A DNA stretch of 64,000 nucleotides from Gilvimarinus polysaccharolyticus (GTDB lineage Bacteria > Pseudomonadota > Gammaproteobacteria > Pseudomonadales > Cellvibrionaceae): assembly GCF_001187555.1 (NCBI RefSeq), contig NZ_LFIJ01000002.1, positions 807,920-871,919 on the forward strand, written 5' to 3'. The notes under the pieces are model-generated. The model had not been told where the DNA came from, made no database searches, and saw nothing but the letters and a program-made list of their open reading frames with translations. Each line of letters begins with the position of its first letter. The stretch's first letter is position 1. The position numbers and the translations under genes are program-made. Of the stretch, positions 1-9,812 are shown piece by piece.

Positions 1-4
1 AACT

Positions 5-1396
5 ATGACTAACTTTACCGACTACAAAGTGGCTGCCGGCTCAGCCGAAGAGTTTGAAAAACTGGCCCTGTGGGGACGCCGTGAAATTGAAATCGCCGAA
101 GGTGAAATGCCGGCGCTGATGGCACTGCGTACAGAGTATGCGGCGCAGCAACCATTAGCGGGTGCCAAAATCATGGGTTGTATCCACATGACTATTCAGA
201 CTGCGGTATTGATCGAGACGCTGATTGCCTTGGGTGCCGAGGTGCGCTGGTCGAGCTGTAATATTTTCTCGACACAAGATCACGCTGCCGCCGCTATTGC
301 CGCCGCCGGGATTCCGGTGTTTGCTTGGAAGGGCGAAACCGAAGAAGAGTTTTGGTGGTGTATCGAGCAAACCGTGGTTAAAGACGGGAATGTTTGGGAT
401 GCCAATATTATTCTGGATGATGGCGGTGATTTGACTGAATTGGTACACGAGAAGTACCCCGAGCTACTGAATAACATTCACGGTATTTCAGAGGAGACCA
501 CCACCGGTGTTCATCGGCTGCAAGACATGCTGAAAAAGGGCACGCTTAAAGTGCCCGCTATTAATGTTAATGACGCTGTCACAAAAAGTAAAAACGACAA
601 CAAGTACGGTTGTCGTCACAGCCTAAACGACGCGATAAAGCGCGGTACCGATCACCTGTTGTCGGGTAAAAAAGCCTTGGTTATTGGTTATGGCGATGTC
701 GGTAAAGGTTCGGCTGCATCACTGCGCCAAGAAGGTATGATTGTTAAAGTCAGCGAAATCGATCCGATCTGTGCGATGCAGGCCTGCATGGATGGCTATG
801 AAGTTGTCTCGCCTTACAATAACGGTATTAACACTGGCAATGCGGCAGATATTAATTTAGAAGTGTTGGCTAAAACCGATTTGTTGGTAACCACTACAGG
901 CAACTCAAACGTGTGTGATGCGGCCATGTTGCAAACGCTAAAAAATGCAGCTGTGGTGTGTAATATTGGTCATTTCGATAACGAAATCGACACCGCCTAT
1001 ATGCGTGAGAATTGGGAGTGGGAAGAAATAAAGCCACAGGTTCATAAGATTTATCGCGACCGTAAGGCCGGTGATCATTTATTGTTGTTGTCAGAAGGTC
1101 GTTTGGTTAATTTGGGCAACGCTACCGGTCACCCATCGCGGATTATGGACGGCTCGTTTGCCAATCAGGTGCTGGCGCAAATTTACTTATACGATAAAAA
1201 GTTTGCCCAATTGCCTGCCGATGAAAAACCTAGCAATGTTTATGTGGAAGTCTTACCTAAGCAGCTCGACGAAGAAGTCGCGCGTCACATGGTAGAAGGT
1301 TTTGGTGGTGTTATTACTCAGCTTCGCCCAGAGCAAGCCGAGTATATTGGTGTGGCCGTAAATGGCCCATATAAGCCCGAAAGCTACAAGTATTAA
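5..1396 (+). CDS. ahcY: S-adenosylhomocysteinase
   Basis: This cytosolic enzyme hydrolyses S-adenosyl-L-homocysteine to homocysteine and adenosine, removing the product inhibitor of SAM-dependent methyltransferases. The 463 residues match the usual proteobacterial length. The NAD-binding loop GYGDVGKG lies at about 228-235, the substrate/NAD segment SKNDNKYG near 195-202, and the conserved Lys-Tyr pair closes the C-terminus. The ATG lies only five bases into the window, so its ribosome site and any upstream SAH riboswitch cannot be judged. metF follows 66 bases downstream on the same strand, a common methyl-cycle pairing, so the two are probably co-transcribed. Confidence 0.97.
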   Translation: MTNFTDYKVAAGSAEEFEKLALWGRREIEIAEGEMPALMALRTEYAAQQPLAGAKIMGCIHMTIQTAVLIETLIALGAEVRWSSCNIFSTQDHAAAAIAAAGIPVFAWKGETEEEFWWCIEQTVVKDGNVWDANIILDDGGDLTELVHEKYPELLNNIHGISEETTTGVHRLQDMLKKGTLKVPAINVNDAVTKSKNDNKYGCRHSLNDAIKRGTDHLLSGKKALVIGYGDVGKGSAASLRQEGMIVKVSEIDPICAMQACMDGYEVVSPYNNGINTGNAADINLEVLAKTDLLVTTTGNSNVCDAAMLQTLKNAAVVCNIGHFDNEIDTAYMRENWEWEEIKPQVHKIYRDRKAGDHLLLLSEGRLVNLGNATGHPSRIMDGSFANQVLAQIYLYDKKFAQLPADEKPSNVYVEVLPKQLDEEVARHMVEGFGGVITQLRPEQAEYIGVAVNGPYKPESYKY

Positions 1397-1413
1397 GTCG
1401 GAGTACGAGGTCG

Positions 1414-1430
1414 GGGCGCAGTGCGCGCCC
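1414..1430 (+). other. Intercistronic hairpin between ahcY and metF
   Basis: The arms GGGCGC and GCGCCC pair around a five-base loop just after the ahcY stop. No run of T follows, so a strong terminator is unlikely. It may stabilise the upstream message or attenuate transcription into metF. Confidence 0.35.
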
Positions 1431-1462
1431 ATTTAATTTGCCCGTCCCGTTAAGGATTGTTT

Positions 1463-2305
1463 ATGAGTGATGAAGCTTTGCGTTTAAGTTTTGAATTTTT
1501 TCCGCCAAAAACTGACGAGGGCAGGCTTAAGCTTGCTGGCGTGCGTGATACTTTGGCCGAGTTTGATCCTGATTTTTTCTCGGTTACCTATGGTGCTGGC
1601 GGATCCACCCGTGACAACACCAAAAACCTAGTAAAACAGTTTAATGCGTATGATGCTAAGGCTGCACCACACCTGTCATTTGGCGGTGATGATGAGGCGA
1701 CCATCAAAGCACTGTTAGAGGAATATCGGCTTGCCGGTGTCGAGCGTATCGTCGCGTTGCGCGGTGATATGCCCTCTGGCGTCGGTGGCTCTTATCAGTT
1801 GGTGTACGCTAATGAATTGGTGGCATTTATTCGCCAGCATTTTGGTGATGCTTTTGCGCTGGAAGTGGCGGCATACCCTGAGGTTCATCCGCAAGCAAAA
1901 AGCTACGACGACGATGTACGCTTTTTGAAAGGCAAGTTTGATGCCGGTGCTAATAGCGCTATTACACAGTATTTTTATAATCCTGATGCCTATTTTTATT
2001 TTATGGATCAGTGCGCCAAAGTGGGTATTGATAAGCCAATTTACCCAGGCATTATGCCGATCATTAACTTCCGTAACTTGATGCGTTTTTCAGATTCATG
2101 TGGCGCCGATATTCCTCGTTGGTTACGCAAGCGTTTAGAAAGCTTTGAGCACGATGCCGAAGCCTTGCGCGATTTTGGCGAAGAGTTGGTCACTGAGCTG
2201 TGTGAGACTTTACTTGAAAACGGTGCGCCTGGGTTACACTTTTACACCATGAACCAAGCAGAGCCGGTTGCCCGCATCGTTAAAAACCTTGGTTGGGGCG
2301 AGTAA
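1463..2305 (+). CDS. metF: 5,10-methylenetetrahydrofolate reductase
   Basis: This FAD-dependent enzyme reduces 5,10-methylene-THF to 5-methyl-THF, the methyl donor for methionine synthesis. The N-terminal LSFEFFPPKT motif is diagnostic, and the roughly 280 residues fit a bacterial single-domain MetF TIM barrel. I chose the ATG at 1463 over an in-frame TTG at 1457 because AAGGA at 1452-1456 is then six bases upstream. With ahcY just before it, the pair covers homocysteine production and the methyl group that remethylates it. A clear intrinsic terminator follows. Confidence 0.96.
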   Translation: MSDEALRLSFEFFPPKTDEGRLKLAGVRDTLAEFDPDFFSVTYGAGGSTRDNTKNLVKQFNAYDAKAAPHLSFGGDDEATIKALLEEYRLAGVERIVALRGDMPSGVGGSYQLVYANELVAFIRQHFGDAFALEVAAYPEVHPQAKSYDDDVRFLKGKFDAGANSAITQYFYNPDAYFYFMDQCAKVGIDKPIYPGIMPIINFRNLMRFSDSCGADIPRWLRKRLESFEHDAEALRDFGEELVTELCETLLENGAPGLHFYTMNQAEPVARIVKNLGWGE

Positions 2306-2326
2306 TCGCGTAATTGTCGGCAGTAG

Positions 2327-2360
2327 TATCCCGCTAGACGAATCGCTAGTGGGGTATTTT
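2327..2360 (+). terminator. Rho-independent terminator after metF
   Basis: An 11-bp stem with two G-U pairs (arms TATCCCGCTAG and CTAGTGGGGTA) is followed at once by TTTT. It lies between metF and ppk, so it should end the ahcY-metF transcript. Confidence 0.7.
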
Positions 2361-2431
2361 GCGCTGTAACTTAAATATTTAGTTGCCTTCTCGGCATGCA
2401 GGCTATGCCCCGGCTCTCGCAGGAGGTTGTT

Positions 2432-4486
2432 GTGTCTGAGCAATTTTTTAATCGTGAGTTAAGTCTGCTGGAATTTAACCGGCGAGTTTTGTATCAATCT
2501 TACGATCGTGAGCTACCGCTGCTAGAGCGCCTGCGATTTCTGTGTATTTTCTCCACCAATCTCGACGAATTTTTTGAGGTGCGAGTTGGTGGTTTGGTGC
2601 AAATGCTAGAGGTGGGCACTAGCGCCATACCAGCCGATGGCTTGGGTCACGCGGACAATTTAGCGGCCATCTCCCAGATCTCGCATCAGTTGGTGATTGA
2701 GCAGTACGGCATTTTTAATAATGAAATAATTCCGCTATTACGCGAGCGAGATATTTATATTTTACGCCGCGACGAATGGAGCCGCGTCCAAGAAGATTAC
2801 CTGCGCGAATACTTTGCCACTGAAGTTTTGCCATTATTGAGTCCCATTGGTTTAGATCCGGCACACCCTTTTCCAAGAATTTTAAATAAATCGCTCAATT
2901 TTATTGTTAAGCTCGATGGCAAAGATGCCTTTGGCCGAAATTCAGGGCGGGCAATCGTTCAGGTTCCGCGCTCGTTACCCAATATTATCGAGCTGCCCGA
3001 AGGTGTTGCCAAAACGGGCCGTGAATTTATTTTCATGTCATCCATTATTCACCATTTTATGGGTGAAATTTTTGTCGGGATGGAGGTGATTGATTGTTTT
3101 CAGTTTAGATTGACCCGGAACTCGGATATTTTTCTCGATGAAGAGGAAACTGACGATTTGTTGCGAGCGGTACAAGGTGAGTTGGTCTACCGGCAGTACG
3201 GCGATGAGGTGAGGCTGGAAATCACCGGCACCTGCCCATCAGATATCGAAGAGTTTTTATTGGGTCGCTGTGAAATACAGGCCCGAGATGTCTACCGTGT
3301 GGATGGGCCAGTTAATTTAAATCGTTTATCAGATTTGTTCGATCTGGTTGATGATTCGTCATTATTCTTTAAGCCCTTTGTTCAATCTATGCCTAAACTG
3401 CCAAAGCGTGTGGACAGTTATTTTCAGGCATTAAAAAAGAACGACTTGTTGCTGCATCACCCGTTTGATTCTTTTCAGGCCGTGGTAGACTTTTTGCGTG
3501 AGGCGGCATTAGATCCCCATGTGTTGGCTATTAAACAAACGCTTTATCGCACGGGTTCAAATTCACCGGTGGTGGATGCGTTGGTGGCGGCCGCCAAGGC
3601 AGGTAAAGAGGTAACGGCGATTGTTGAGCTGCGGGCACGTTTTGATGAAGAGCAAAACGTCGTGCTGGCTGAGCGTTTACAGCGCTATGGTATTCATGTC
3701 ATCTACGGAGTGGTGGGTTATAAAACTCACGCCAAGATGTTGTTGGTGGCACGCCGCGAAGAAAAAAAGCTGCGCTACTATGTTCACTTAGGCACCGGTA
3801 ATTATCACCCTAAAACTACCAAGCTTTATACGGATTACGGTTTAATGACCTCGGATCAAGCTATTTGCGCCGATGTATATCGTATTTTTATCCAGCTTTC
3901 GAGTATGGGTAAAGCCTCAAAGATGAGCGAGTTGTTGTACGCGCCCTTCACCCTGCATAAAAGCATGCTTAAGTATATTCAGCAAGAAACCGAGAATGCC
4001 CGCAAGGGTATTCCCGCGCGAATTATTGCCAAAATGAACTCGCTGTATGAAGAGCAATTAGTGTTGGCCTTGTACGAAGCGTCTAACGCGGGAGTACAAA
4101 TTGATTTAATTGTGCGAGGTGTTTGTCAGTTGCGTCCAGGGGTTCCGGGTCAATCCGAAAACATTCAAGTACGATCGGTTATTGGACGTTTCTTAGAGCA
4201 CAGTCGAGTCTTTTATTTTGAGAATCATGGCAATCCTCATGTTTTTTGCTCCAGCGCCGACTGGATGATTCGCAATATGTTTCACCGTGTCGAAACGTGT
4301 TTTCCGGTTAAAACCAAGAAAATTCGGGATCAAATAGTCAGCGATATGAAGTTGTATTTGGCCGACAACACCCACGCTTGGATTTTGCAAAGTGATGGCA
4401 GTTATGTTCATATGCAACCGGAGCCGGGACAGCAGCGTGTTAACGCACAAGATAAACTGCTAGAGCAGTGGGCGATGGCTACCTAG
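2432..4486 (+). CDS. ppk1: Polyphosphate kinase 1
   Basis: This enzyme transfers the ATP gamma-phosphate onto growing inorganic polyphosphate and works at the inner membrane. It starts with the usual FFNRELSLLEFNRRVL segment. The autophosphorylated histidine sits in VGYKTHAKMLL, and the second active-site histidine in FLEHSRVFYF. I chose GTG at 2432 because AGGAGG at 2421-2426 is five bases upstream. This gives 684 residues, close to the family norm, whereas the longer frame from 2396 has no such site. The degrading enzyme Ppx lies nearby on the other strand (7618-9156), so both sides of polyP turnover are within 7 kb. Confidence 0.95.
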   Translation: MSEQFFNRELSLLEFNRRVLYQSYDRELPLLERLRFLCIFSTNLDEFFEVRVGGLVQMLEVGTSAIPADGLGHADNLAAISQISHQLVIEQYGIFNNEIIPLLRERDIYILRRDEWSRVQEDYLREYFATEVLPLLSPIGLDPAHPFPRILNKSLNFIVKLDGKDAFGRNSGRAIVQVPRSLPNIIELPEGVAKTGREFIFMSSIIHHFMGEIFVGMEVIDCFQFRLTRNSDIFLDEEETDDLLRAVQGELVYRQYGDEVRLEITGTCPSDIEEFLLGRCEIQARDVYRVDGPVNLNRLSDLFDLVDDSSLFFKPFVQSMPKLPKRVDSYFQALKKNDLLLHHPFDSFQAVVDFLREAALDPHVLAIKQTLYRTGSNSPVVDALVAAAKAGKEVTAIVELRARFDEEQNVVLAERLQRYGIHVIYGVVGYKTHAKMLLVARREEKKLRYYVHLGTGNYHPKTTKLYTDYGLMTSDQAICADVYRIFIQLSSMGKASKMSELLYAPFTLHKSMLKYIQQETENARKGIPARIIAKMNSLYEEQLVLALYEASNAGVQIDLIVRGVCQLRPGVPGQSENIQVRSVIGRFLEHSRVFYFENHGNPHVFCSSADWMIRNMFHRVETCFPVKTKKIRDQIVSDMKLYLADNTHAWILQSDGSYVHMQPEPGQQRVNAQDKLLEQWAMAT

Positions 4487-4523
4487 CGTATAACCGAGAG
4501 TTGGTACTTCAAGGAAGATGTGT

Positions 4524-6149
4524 ATGAGATTTTTAATATTTGCTTTTTTGTTGTTGATGGCTGTAGGACAGGTGTCTGCAGCCATCTATCAATGGACGGA
4601 TGAAAATGGTCGGGTACGCTACAGTGATAAGCCCCCCGCAGGGCAATTAATCCCCAATCCCGTGCCTGAACAGCCCTCTACCGAGACGCATACCCAGCCT
4701 GCTGCCGATATAACACTGCCGCGTAAACCTTCCGCTAATCCGAAGTCGGTTGCCTATGCTCGCCCCGGGTATAGCGATATTTTGATGTTTCGTCGTTTAT
4801 TTATCGCTCGTGATTTTGATGAATTAAATCAACAACTGCACCTTAGGCAGCAAGAGGTTCAAGCGGATATCGCTTTTGAACATACACTGCGCAGTGCTTA
4901 TTACGCATTTCGGAATCTCTTGGGTGCTGATACCGAAAAGGTGTTTGAGCAGTGGCTTGCGCACAGCCCTAAAGCCTATCAGGCCTATTTGGCGCGGGCG
5001 GCCTATCAATCCGGCCTAGCGTGGGGGGCTCGCGGTAGCGGCGCAGGAAGCAAGCTGACGCAGTACCAAAGGCGCGAGATGAAGCGCTATTTTGAAAAAG
5101 CTAAAAAGGATATAGCAAAAGCATTAGCCCTTAACCCGCAAGCGTTAATGGGTTATTACCTGCTGCTTAATGCGGCCTTGCCGAGCCACGATCTGCCCTC
5201 GGCTAAACAGGCCTTAGCGCGGGCTAACCGCCACTACCCTAATAATTATCTGGCGCGACGTTCTTATCTGGCCCTACTAGACCCTATGTGGGGTGGTTCG
5301 ATCGAAGGTGTTCGGGCGTTCGTGTCTGAGTTACAACTGGATGCAAGCAGCAACCCTAAACTTTCGCAACTACAAGGCTTTGAGTTTTTCGTATTGGGTA
5401 AAGCGCTGTATTACCGCAGCGAATATGAGGCAGCAATTGAGGCGTTAGACCTAGCGCTGAAGCTTGGTCCAAACCCGTCCGCTTTTTATATGCGAGGCAG
5501 AGCAAATTACCGACTGGGTTTGTATCGCAAAGCGACTGATGATTTTACCCGTGCCAACCATTACCAGCCCGACACAGCTGTTTACCTTTATTGGCGCTCT
5601 AAGTCGTTGTATTACACCGGTGGGCGCTTTAGTGATGCGTTAGTTGATGTCGAGCGAGCCCATGCGCTTGATGGGTTAAATGAAAATATCGAACGCTTTA
5701 GGGTTAGACTCAGCGCAAAAATTACGCGCTCTGATTTTACCGGCTTTGATAAACAGCAGGCTGAGATAATTACCCAGAGCACACCGTCGCTGTATGACGA
5801 GCAAGCTCTGTTTAAGGCCACTATGGCGCACCTGGCACTTGATGAAAATAGCGAAGCCGAGCAGCTGCTGATTGCGTTAATTAAGCTTAAGCCAGATAAT
5901 TTCAATTACTTTGAATTAATGGATTTTGCTTTGTTTCGGCAGGCAAGGCAGAGCGAGATTGTCGATTATTGGGATGATTTTATTGGCCGGAATCCGGAAC
6001 ATCGTGATGCTTATTTAGAGCGTTCTGGTACTTACTTTCACCTGCAAGATTACCCCGCAGCGATACGCGATGCAAAAAAATCGGCCGAGCTTGGCAATTT
6101 GAATGCGGTTAATTTTTATCAAAGACTCGCCGCCTTTAAGCGGGATTAG
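4524..6149 (+). CDS. Secreted DUF4124 and TPR-repeat protein
   Basis: A signal peptide (residues 1-20, ending VSA) precedes a DUF4124 domain with the typical YQWTDENGRVRYSDKPP. The middle resembles DUF4034-type helical domains. From about residue 250 there are several tetratricopeptide repeats with A/L/Y spacing, for example around ALYYRSEYEAAIEALDLAL. The product is probably periplasmic and a protein-interaction scaffold; no enzyme motif is visible. ATG at 4524 is preferred over 4518 because AAGGAAG at 4511-4517 is six bases upstream. It starts 37 bases after ppk1 and may be co-transcribed. Specific function is not known. Confidence 0.8.
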   Translation: MRFLIFAFLLLMAVGQVSAAIYQWTDENGRVRYSDKPPAGQLIPNPVPEQPSTETHTQPAADITLPRKPSANPKSVAYARPGYSDILMFRRLFIARDFDELNQQLHLRQQEVQADIAFEHTLRSAYYAFRNLLGADTEKVFEQWLAHSPKAYQAYLARAAYQSGLAWGARGSGAGSKLTQYQRREMKRYFEKAKKDIAKALALNPQALMGYYLLLNAALPSHDLPSAKQALARANRHYPNNYLARRSYLALLDPMWGGSIEGVRAFVSELQLDASSNPKLSQLQGFEFFVLGKALYYRSEYEAAIEALDLALKLGPNPSAFYMRGRANYRLGLYRKATDDFTRANHYQPDTAVYLYWRSKSLYYTGGRFSDALVDVERAHALDGLNENIERFRVRLSAKITRSDFTGFDKQQAEIITQSTPSLYDEQALFKATMAHLALDENSEAEQLLIALIKLKPDNFNYFELMDFALFRQARQSEIVDYWDDFIGRNPEHRDAYLERSGTYFHLQDYPAAIRDAKKSAELGNLNAVNFYQRLAAFKRD

Positions 6150-6164
6150 CTTTTTTGCTCTCCT

Positions 6165-6187
6165 CCTTTGCGGCTCAGCCGCAAAGG
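6165..6187. terminator. Perfect hairpin between convergent genes
   Basis: A 10-bp perfect stem (CCTTTGCGGC / GCCGCAAAGG) with a three-base loop sits between the TPR gene (+) and the gene at 6248-7588 (-). Neither side carries a clean T tract, so termination strength is uncertain. The convergent setting suggests a shared terminator. Confidence 0.45.
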
Positions 6188-6247
6188 ATTCAAAAGCGGG
6201 GCTTTGTAGCCTGGTCAGATGCATCTATCACAAAGTATATAAAACCT

Positions 6248-7588
6248 CTATTTAACGCTAAGCGTAAACTCACCATCTTTTCCCAGTCCATCAAAATTAA
6301 TCGTTTTATGGTTATTGTTGTAGCTGAATGCTTTGCCGGTGTAGGGGTTTTTATACGGCAATTGATTAAGCTGATTTTGAATGTCTTTGTTAGGGTCTAG
6401 GTGTGCTGCTGCTAGGCTAAGTTGCCGTATACCTTCTAGGTCGGTAATTCTATAACTGTAAGTATCGAAAATCCAAGCTTCAGAACTTGCTGCCAGAAGC
6501 CGACCGACGGGGTTATATAAAAAATTGCCTTTGATTTTTTCTGCTGGTTGTGGAGCTTTTTTCTTGTGAGCTGCCAACGCCGAGAACGAAAGAGTTGCTG
6601 TACGTTCGGTATTACGATACATGGTGGCTGCTAGATTCAGGCTGGCTTGCGGCTTAAATAATTGAGACGTTAGTCTATAAAAAGGAATCTCGATAGCGTT
6701 GGGCGCTTCATCTGAGGCGTAGAAAAATTCAAGAGCTTGCGGGTCAGTAGTGTTAGAGAAAAACTGGTATTCGCCCACTAAAGATTTTTTTAAGCTCCGC
6801 TCTTGATTGGATAGCGGTGTTGCCCAGCTGCTTGGCAGTAGTTGTTTTTTTTGTTCTGAAGGCATTGTGGTTAAAAAGACGCCCGCCAAACCAAAATGAT
6901 TTTTTACCCCGGCCACCGCAACCATCTTACAAATTAAGATGTCGCAATCTTTTAGCATAAGTCGCCAAAAATCCAGATCGTTCTGTAGTAACGGTTTAAT
7001 GTCGTCTGTTGCTAGGGTGTAGAGCTGGAGTAAATAAAGCTTTTGCCCCTGTATAAGGTGTTGGTAGCTGGGGAGCGGAGCCTGAATGTTGATAGATGTC
7101 GTTTGGTGGTAGTAGTCGGACGATAATAAGTTTTGATAGCGGTTAAGCAGTAATGAGTTTTCTGCAAGCAGTTTTGGCTTGTCGAGCGCGGCGCTTAAAG
7201 CTTGGCATTGGTTACCCTCTTTACGGCAGTTAGAGAAATACTCGCTTGCCTTTGGGGTTATTTTTAGCTCGCCTTCAAAAAGCGGCTTGCAGATTTTATT
7301 CCATGAGTTTGGCGAGCACTGCTTTAGTGACGCGGCGACTTTTTTGCCGGCTTGCCACTGGTCGAGTTCGGCGGGGGGGGCGAGCCCGAGCAAGCCGATA
7401 TAAGCGTTTTTTTGCTCACTTGAGTATAAGGTTTGGTCGCGAGCTTCAATATAGTAAAGCGCATCGCTAGAAGGCGGCAAGTCTTCGCGGTTGATGTACA
7501 AAAGTATTGTAATAAAAAGGCCCGCGATAATAATCAGGCTGGCCAGTATGTAAAGCATCCATTTTAAAAATTTACGTAAAATTTTCAT
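6248..7588 (-). CDS. Membrane-anchored protein of unknown function
   Basis: I do not recognise this family. The 446 residues begin with a basic stretch and one long hydrophobic segment (about 11-32), so it is likely anchored in the inner membrane with a large periplasmic part. Cysteine pairs occur (CSPNSWNKIC, CRKEGNQC, CDILIC), which would suit disulfides in the periplasm. The C-terminus contains NPYTGKAFSY followed by GKDGEFTLSVK, reminiscent of the end of pseudopilin-like folds, but this is only a resemblance. Its start lies 29 bases beyond the ppx stop on the same strand, so it probably shares the ppx transcript. A role linked to polyphosphate is speculation. Confidence 0.7.
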   Translation of the reverse strand: MKILRKFLKWMLYILASLIIIAGLFITILLYINREDLPPSSDALYYIEARDQTLYSSEQKNAYIGLLGLAPPAELDQWQAGKKVAASLKQCSPNSWNKICKPLFEGELKITPKASEYFSNCRKEGNQCQALSAALDKPKLLAENSLLLNRYQNLLSSDYYHQTTSINIQAPLPSYQHLIQGQKLYLLQLYTLATDDIKPLLQNDLDFWRLMLKDCDILICKMVAVAGVKNHFGLAGVFLTTMPSEQKKQLLPSSWATPLSNQERSLKKSLVGEYQFFSNTTDPQALEFFYASDEAPNAIEIPFYRLTSQLFKPQASLNLAATMYRNTERTATLSFSALAAHKKKAPQPAEKIKGNFLYNPVGRLLAASSEAWIFDTYSYRITDLEGIRQLSLAAAHLDPNKDIQNQLNQLPYKNPYTGKAFSYNNNHKTINFDGLGKDGEFTLSVK

Positions 7589-7617
7589 GTCGCGGTAGTC
7601 GTCCTTGCTATGCGTCT

Positions 7618-9156
7618 TTAAGGTTGTGTTTTGTTATCGTCTTGTTGGCTATCGGCAATAATGTGCAGCTGGTAGCCGGCATTATCTAAATAGTGTGCTT
7701 CTAGCTCTAAATCGGCCAACGCCAAAGGGTTGGTGTCTAGCCAGCTTTGTGGCAAATGTAAGCTGAGTCTTTTCTTCTTGTGGGCGCTTAGGGTAATGCC
7801 GTCGGGCAAGTTGTGGCGGCGGGTACGGTTAAAAATAACCGCTAAACGCAACAACATGGCTAAGTGCAGCAGATCGTCGCCGTGCTCGGTAAGCTGTTTG
7901 GCGGGTAGGCTTTTACGGTGGGCACGGGCCAGCAACGCAAGCTGGGTTTGCTCGGCGCGCGAGCAACCGGCGATATCGACATTTTCGACAATATAAGCGC
8001 TGTGCTTGTGGTAATCGCTGTGCGAGATATCCAACCCTACAGGTGCTAAGTGCGCGGCCCAGCTTAATAACTTACCGGCGTCGACATTGTCTAGCCCCCA
8101 GGCATCACTAACGTGTGCCAGTAATTGTTGCGCCGTGTTTGCCACGCGCTCAGCTTTGGCGATGTTTACATGAAACCGTGTAGCCAAGGCGACAATACTA
8201 GCCTGACGAATATCGTGATCTTCTAGGCGACCTTTTAAGTCGTACAGTAAGCCTTCGCGCAGCGCCCAGTCGGATGCCATCATGGTGTCTATATCGAGCG
8301 TCTCAAACAGTGCCGTTAACACTATTACGCCGCCTAAGAAAACCGGTTTCCGATCCTCCGATAGGCCATCGAGGGTTAAATCAGTGGCACCGTGTTGGCG
8401 GTATGTGGTGATAATTTTGTCGAGCGATTGACGGGAAATTTCGCCGTTGCTCCAGCCCGCTTGTTGGCAGACGTTGGCCACTGTTTTAATGGTGCCAGAC
8501 GCGCCTAGTACCTCTTGCCAGGGCTTGTCGCTGTATTGGTCGGCGACTGGCGCAATTTCTTGGCCTGCGGCAATCAGGGCTTTTTTTATAGCCGCTGGAG
8601 TGACGTTGCCATCGGCAAAAAAACGTTTAGTCATGGCGACACAGCCCATACTTAGGCTCTCTTTGATGGACGGCTGCATGCCAGTGCCAACAATCACCTC
8701 GGTACTGCCGCCGCCAATATCAATAACCAATCGGCTTTTATCATCGGGAGCTATCGAGTGGGCTACGCCTAGGTAAATAAGGCGGGCCTCTTCGTCGCCA
8801 GAAATAATTTCTACGGGGTGACCGAGCTTTTCTTGAGCCAGCTTTAAAAATTCTTTGGAGTTGGTGATTGAGCGCAAGGTTTTGGTGCCTACGGCTCTGA
8901 CGCTACCTGATGGGAAGTCACGCAGTCGCTCACCAAAGCGTTCGAGGCAGGCTAATGCTTGGTCGCGAGCCTCGTCGCTCAGGTTGCCGTCTGCTTGCAG
9001 GCCCCAGCCCATGCGCACCGGCTCGCGCAGTTTGTCCTGCAGCGTAAGTTGCTGGTTTTCCCACTGGGCAATGATCATATGAAAGCTGTTGGAGCCAAGG
9101 TCGATCGCGGCTATTTGGCTTGCGCCTGAGCGCAGTATACGAGAGATATTAAACAT
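7618..9156 (-). CDS. ppx: Exopolyphosphatase
   Basis: This enzyme removes terminal phosphate from long polyphosphate chains; the related GppA acts on pppGpp. The N-terminal actin-like fold shows AAIDLGSNSFHMIIAQ (phosphate-1 motif) and VIDIGGGSTEVIVG (phosphate-2 motif). The length of 512 residues and the C-terminal HD-like helical region match full-length E. coli-type Ppx rather than the short Ppx/GppA form. It starts with ATG at 9156 and is divergent from nothing close by: secB, upstream on the same strand, is separated by its own terminator. The unknown gene at 6248-7588 follows closely. Confidence 0.94.
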   Translation of the reverse strand: MFNISRILRSGASQIAAIDLGSNSFHMIIAQWENQQLTLQDKLREPVRMGWGLQADGNLSDEARDQALACLERFGERLRDFPSGSVRAVGTKTLRSITNSKEFLKLAQEKLGHPVEIISGDEEARLIYLGVAHSIAPDDKSRLVIDIGGGSTEVIVGTGMQPSIKESLSMGCVAMTKRFFADGNVTPAAIKKALIAAGQEIAPVADQYSDKPWQEVLGASGTIKTVANVCQQAGWSNGEISRQSLDKIITTYRQHGATDLTLDGLSEDRKPVFLGGVIVLTALFETLDIDTMMASDWALREGLLYDLKGRLEDHDIRQASIVALATRFHVNIAKAERVANTAQQLLAHVSDAWGLDNVDAGKLLSWAAHLAPVGLDISHSDYHKHSAYIVENVDIAGCSRAEQTQLALLARAHRKSLPAKQLTEHGDDLLHLAMLLRLAVIFNRTRRHNLPDGITLSAHKKKRLSLHLPQSWLDTNPLALADLELEAHYLDNAGYQLHIIADSQQDDNKTQP

Positions 9157-9235
9157 CTATATGACCCTGCTAATGAATCTGAATTGAGTATACGCAGGTA
9201 TATGGCAATTTGCCGAGAGGGGCCATGTTTAAGAG

Positions 9236-9266
9236 CAAAAAAAGCCCGTCGCAAGCGACGGGCTTT
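9236..9266 (-). terminator. Rho-independent terminator after secB
   Basis: Arms AAAGCCCGTCGC and GCGACGGGCTTT form a 12-bp perfect palindrome. Read on the minus strand it is followed by a run of T, placing it as the terminator of the rhodanese-grxC-secB operon, about 20 bases past the secB stop. Confidence 0.85.
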
Positions 9267-9284
9267 GAGTGCGAGACGGCTGTC

Positions 9285-9785
9285 TTATGCGTCAGCTGGA
9301 GCGTTTTCGGTGGCAGCTTGTTGTTGCTGTTGCTGAATCACTTGCGCAAATACCGCATCAAAATTGATCGGTGGCAACATCAAGGCGGCAAACGTGCCGC
9401 GCGACAAGACGCTGTCGATGGTTTCGCGGGCGTAAGGAAACAAAATGTTGGGGCACATAGAGTTAATCGTTTGTGCCAGCTGTACGCCTTGTAGGCCTGA
9501 GATGCCAAAGACGCCCGCTTGCTTCACTTCAATCAAAAACGCGGTACGATCATCGACTTTTGCGGTAATGGTTATCAGCAGCACGACCTCGTGGTGAGCG
9601 TCGTCAATTTTAGAAACCTGAACGTTGAGCTCTTGTTCAATCTTGGGTGGCTGCTGTAGGTTAAATGCCTCAAGGCCCATGGGCGTTTCGAACGACAAAT
9701 CTTTGAGGTAAATACGCTTGATCGCAAATGCCGGGGCTGCTTGTTCTTCGCCAGCGGCTTCTGGTGTAGTGTTTTCTTCTGACAT
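9285..9785 (-). CDS. secB: Protein-export chaperone SecB
   Basis: SecB is a cytosolic tetrameric chaperone that keeps preproteins unfolded and delivers them to SecA. The core from FAIKRIYLKDLSFETP to LMLPPINFDAVFAQ is characteristic. Compared with E. coli SecB (155 residues) this 166-residue form has a longer acidic N-terminal tail and a run of six glutamines near the C-terminus (QVIQQQQQQ), followed by an Ala/Pro-rich end. It is the last gene of the yibN-like/grxC/secB cluster, a conserved arrangement in gammaproteobacteria. Confidence 0.96.
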   Translation of the reverse strand: MSEENTTPEAAGEEQAAPAFAIKRIYLKDLSFETPMGLEAFNLQQPPKIEQELNVQVSKIDDAHHEVVLLITITAKVDDRTAFLIEVKQAGVFGISGLQGVQLAQTINSMCPNILFPYARETIDSVLSRGTFAALMLPPINFDAVFAQVIQQQQQQAATENAPADA

Positions 9786-9812
9786 AGTGCTGTCTCTTTT
9801 AGTCGGTAAATT

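Noticed and set aside
6155-6400. 81-residue frame after the TPR gene
   Set aside because: It lies over the hairpin and the 3' end of the opposite-strand gene, has no ribosome site and shows no recognisable protein character.
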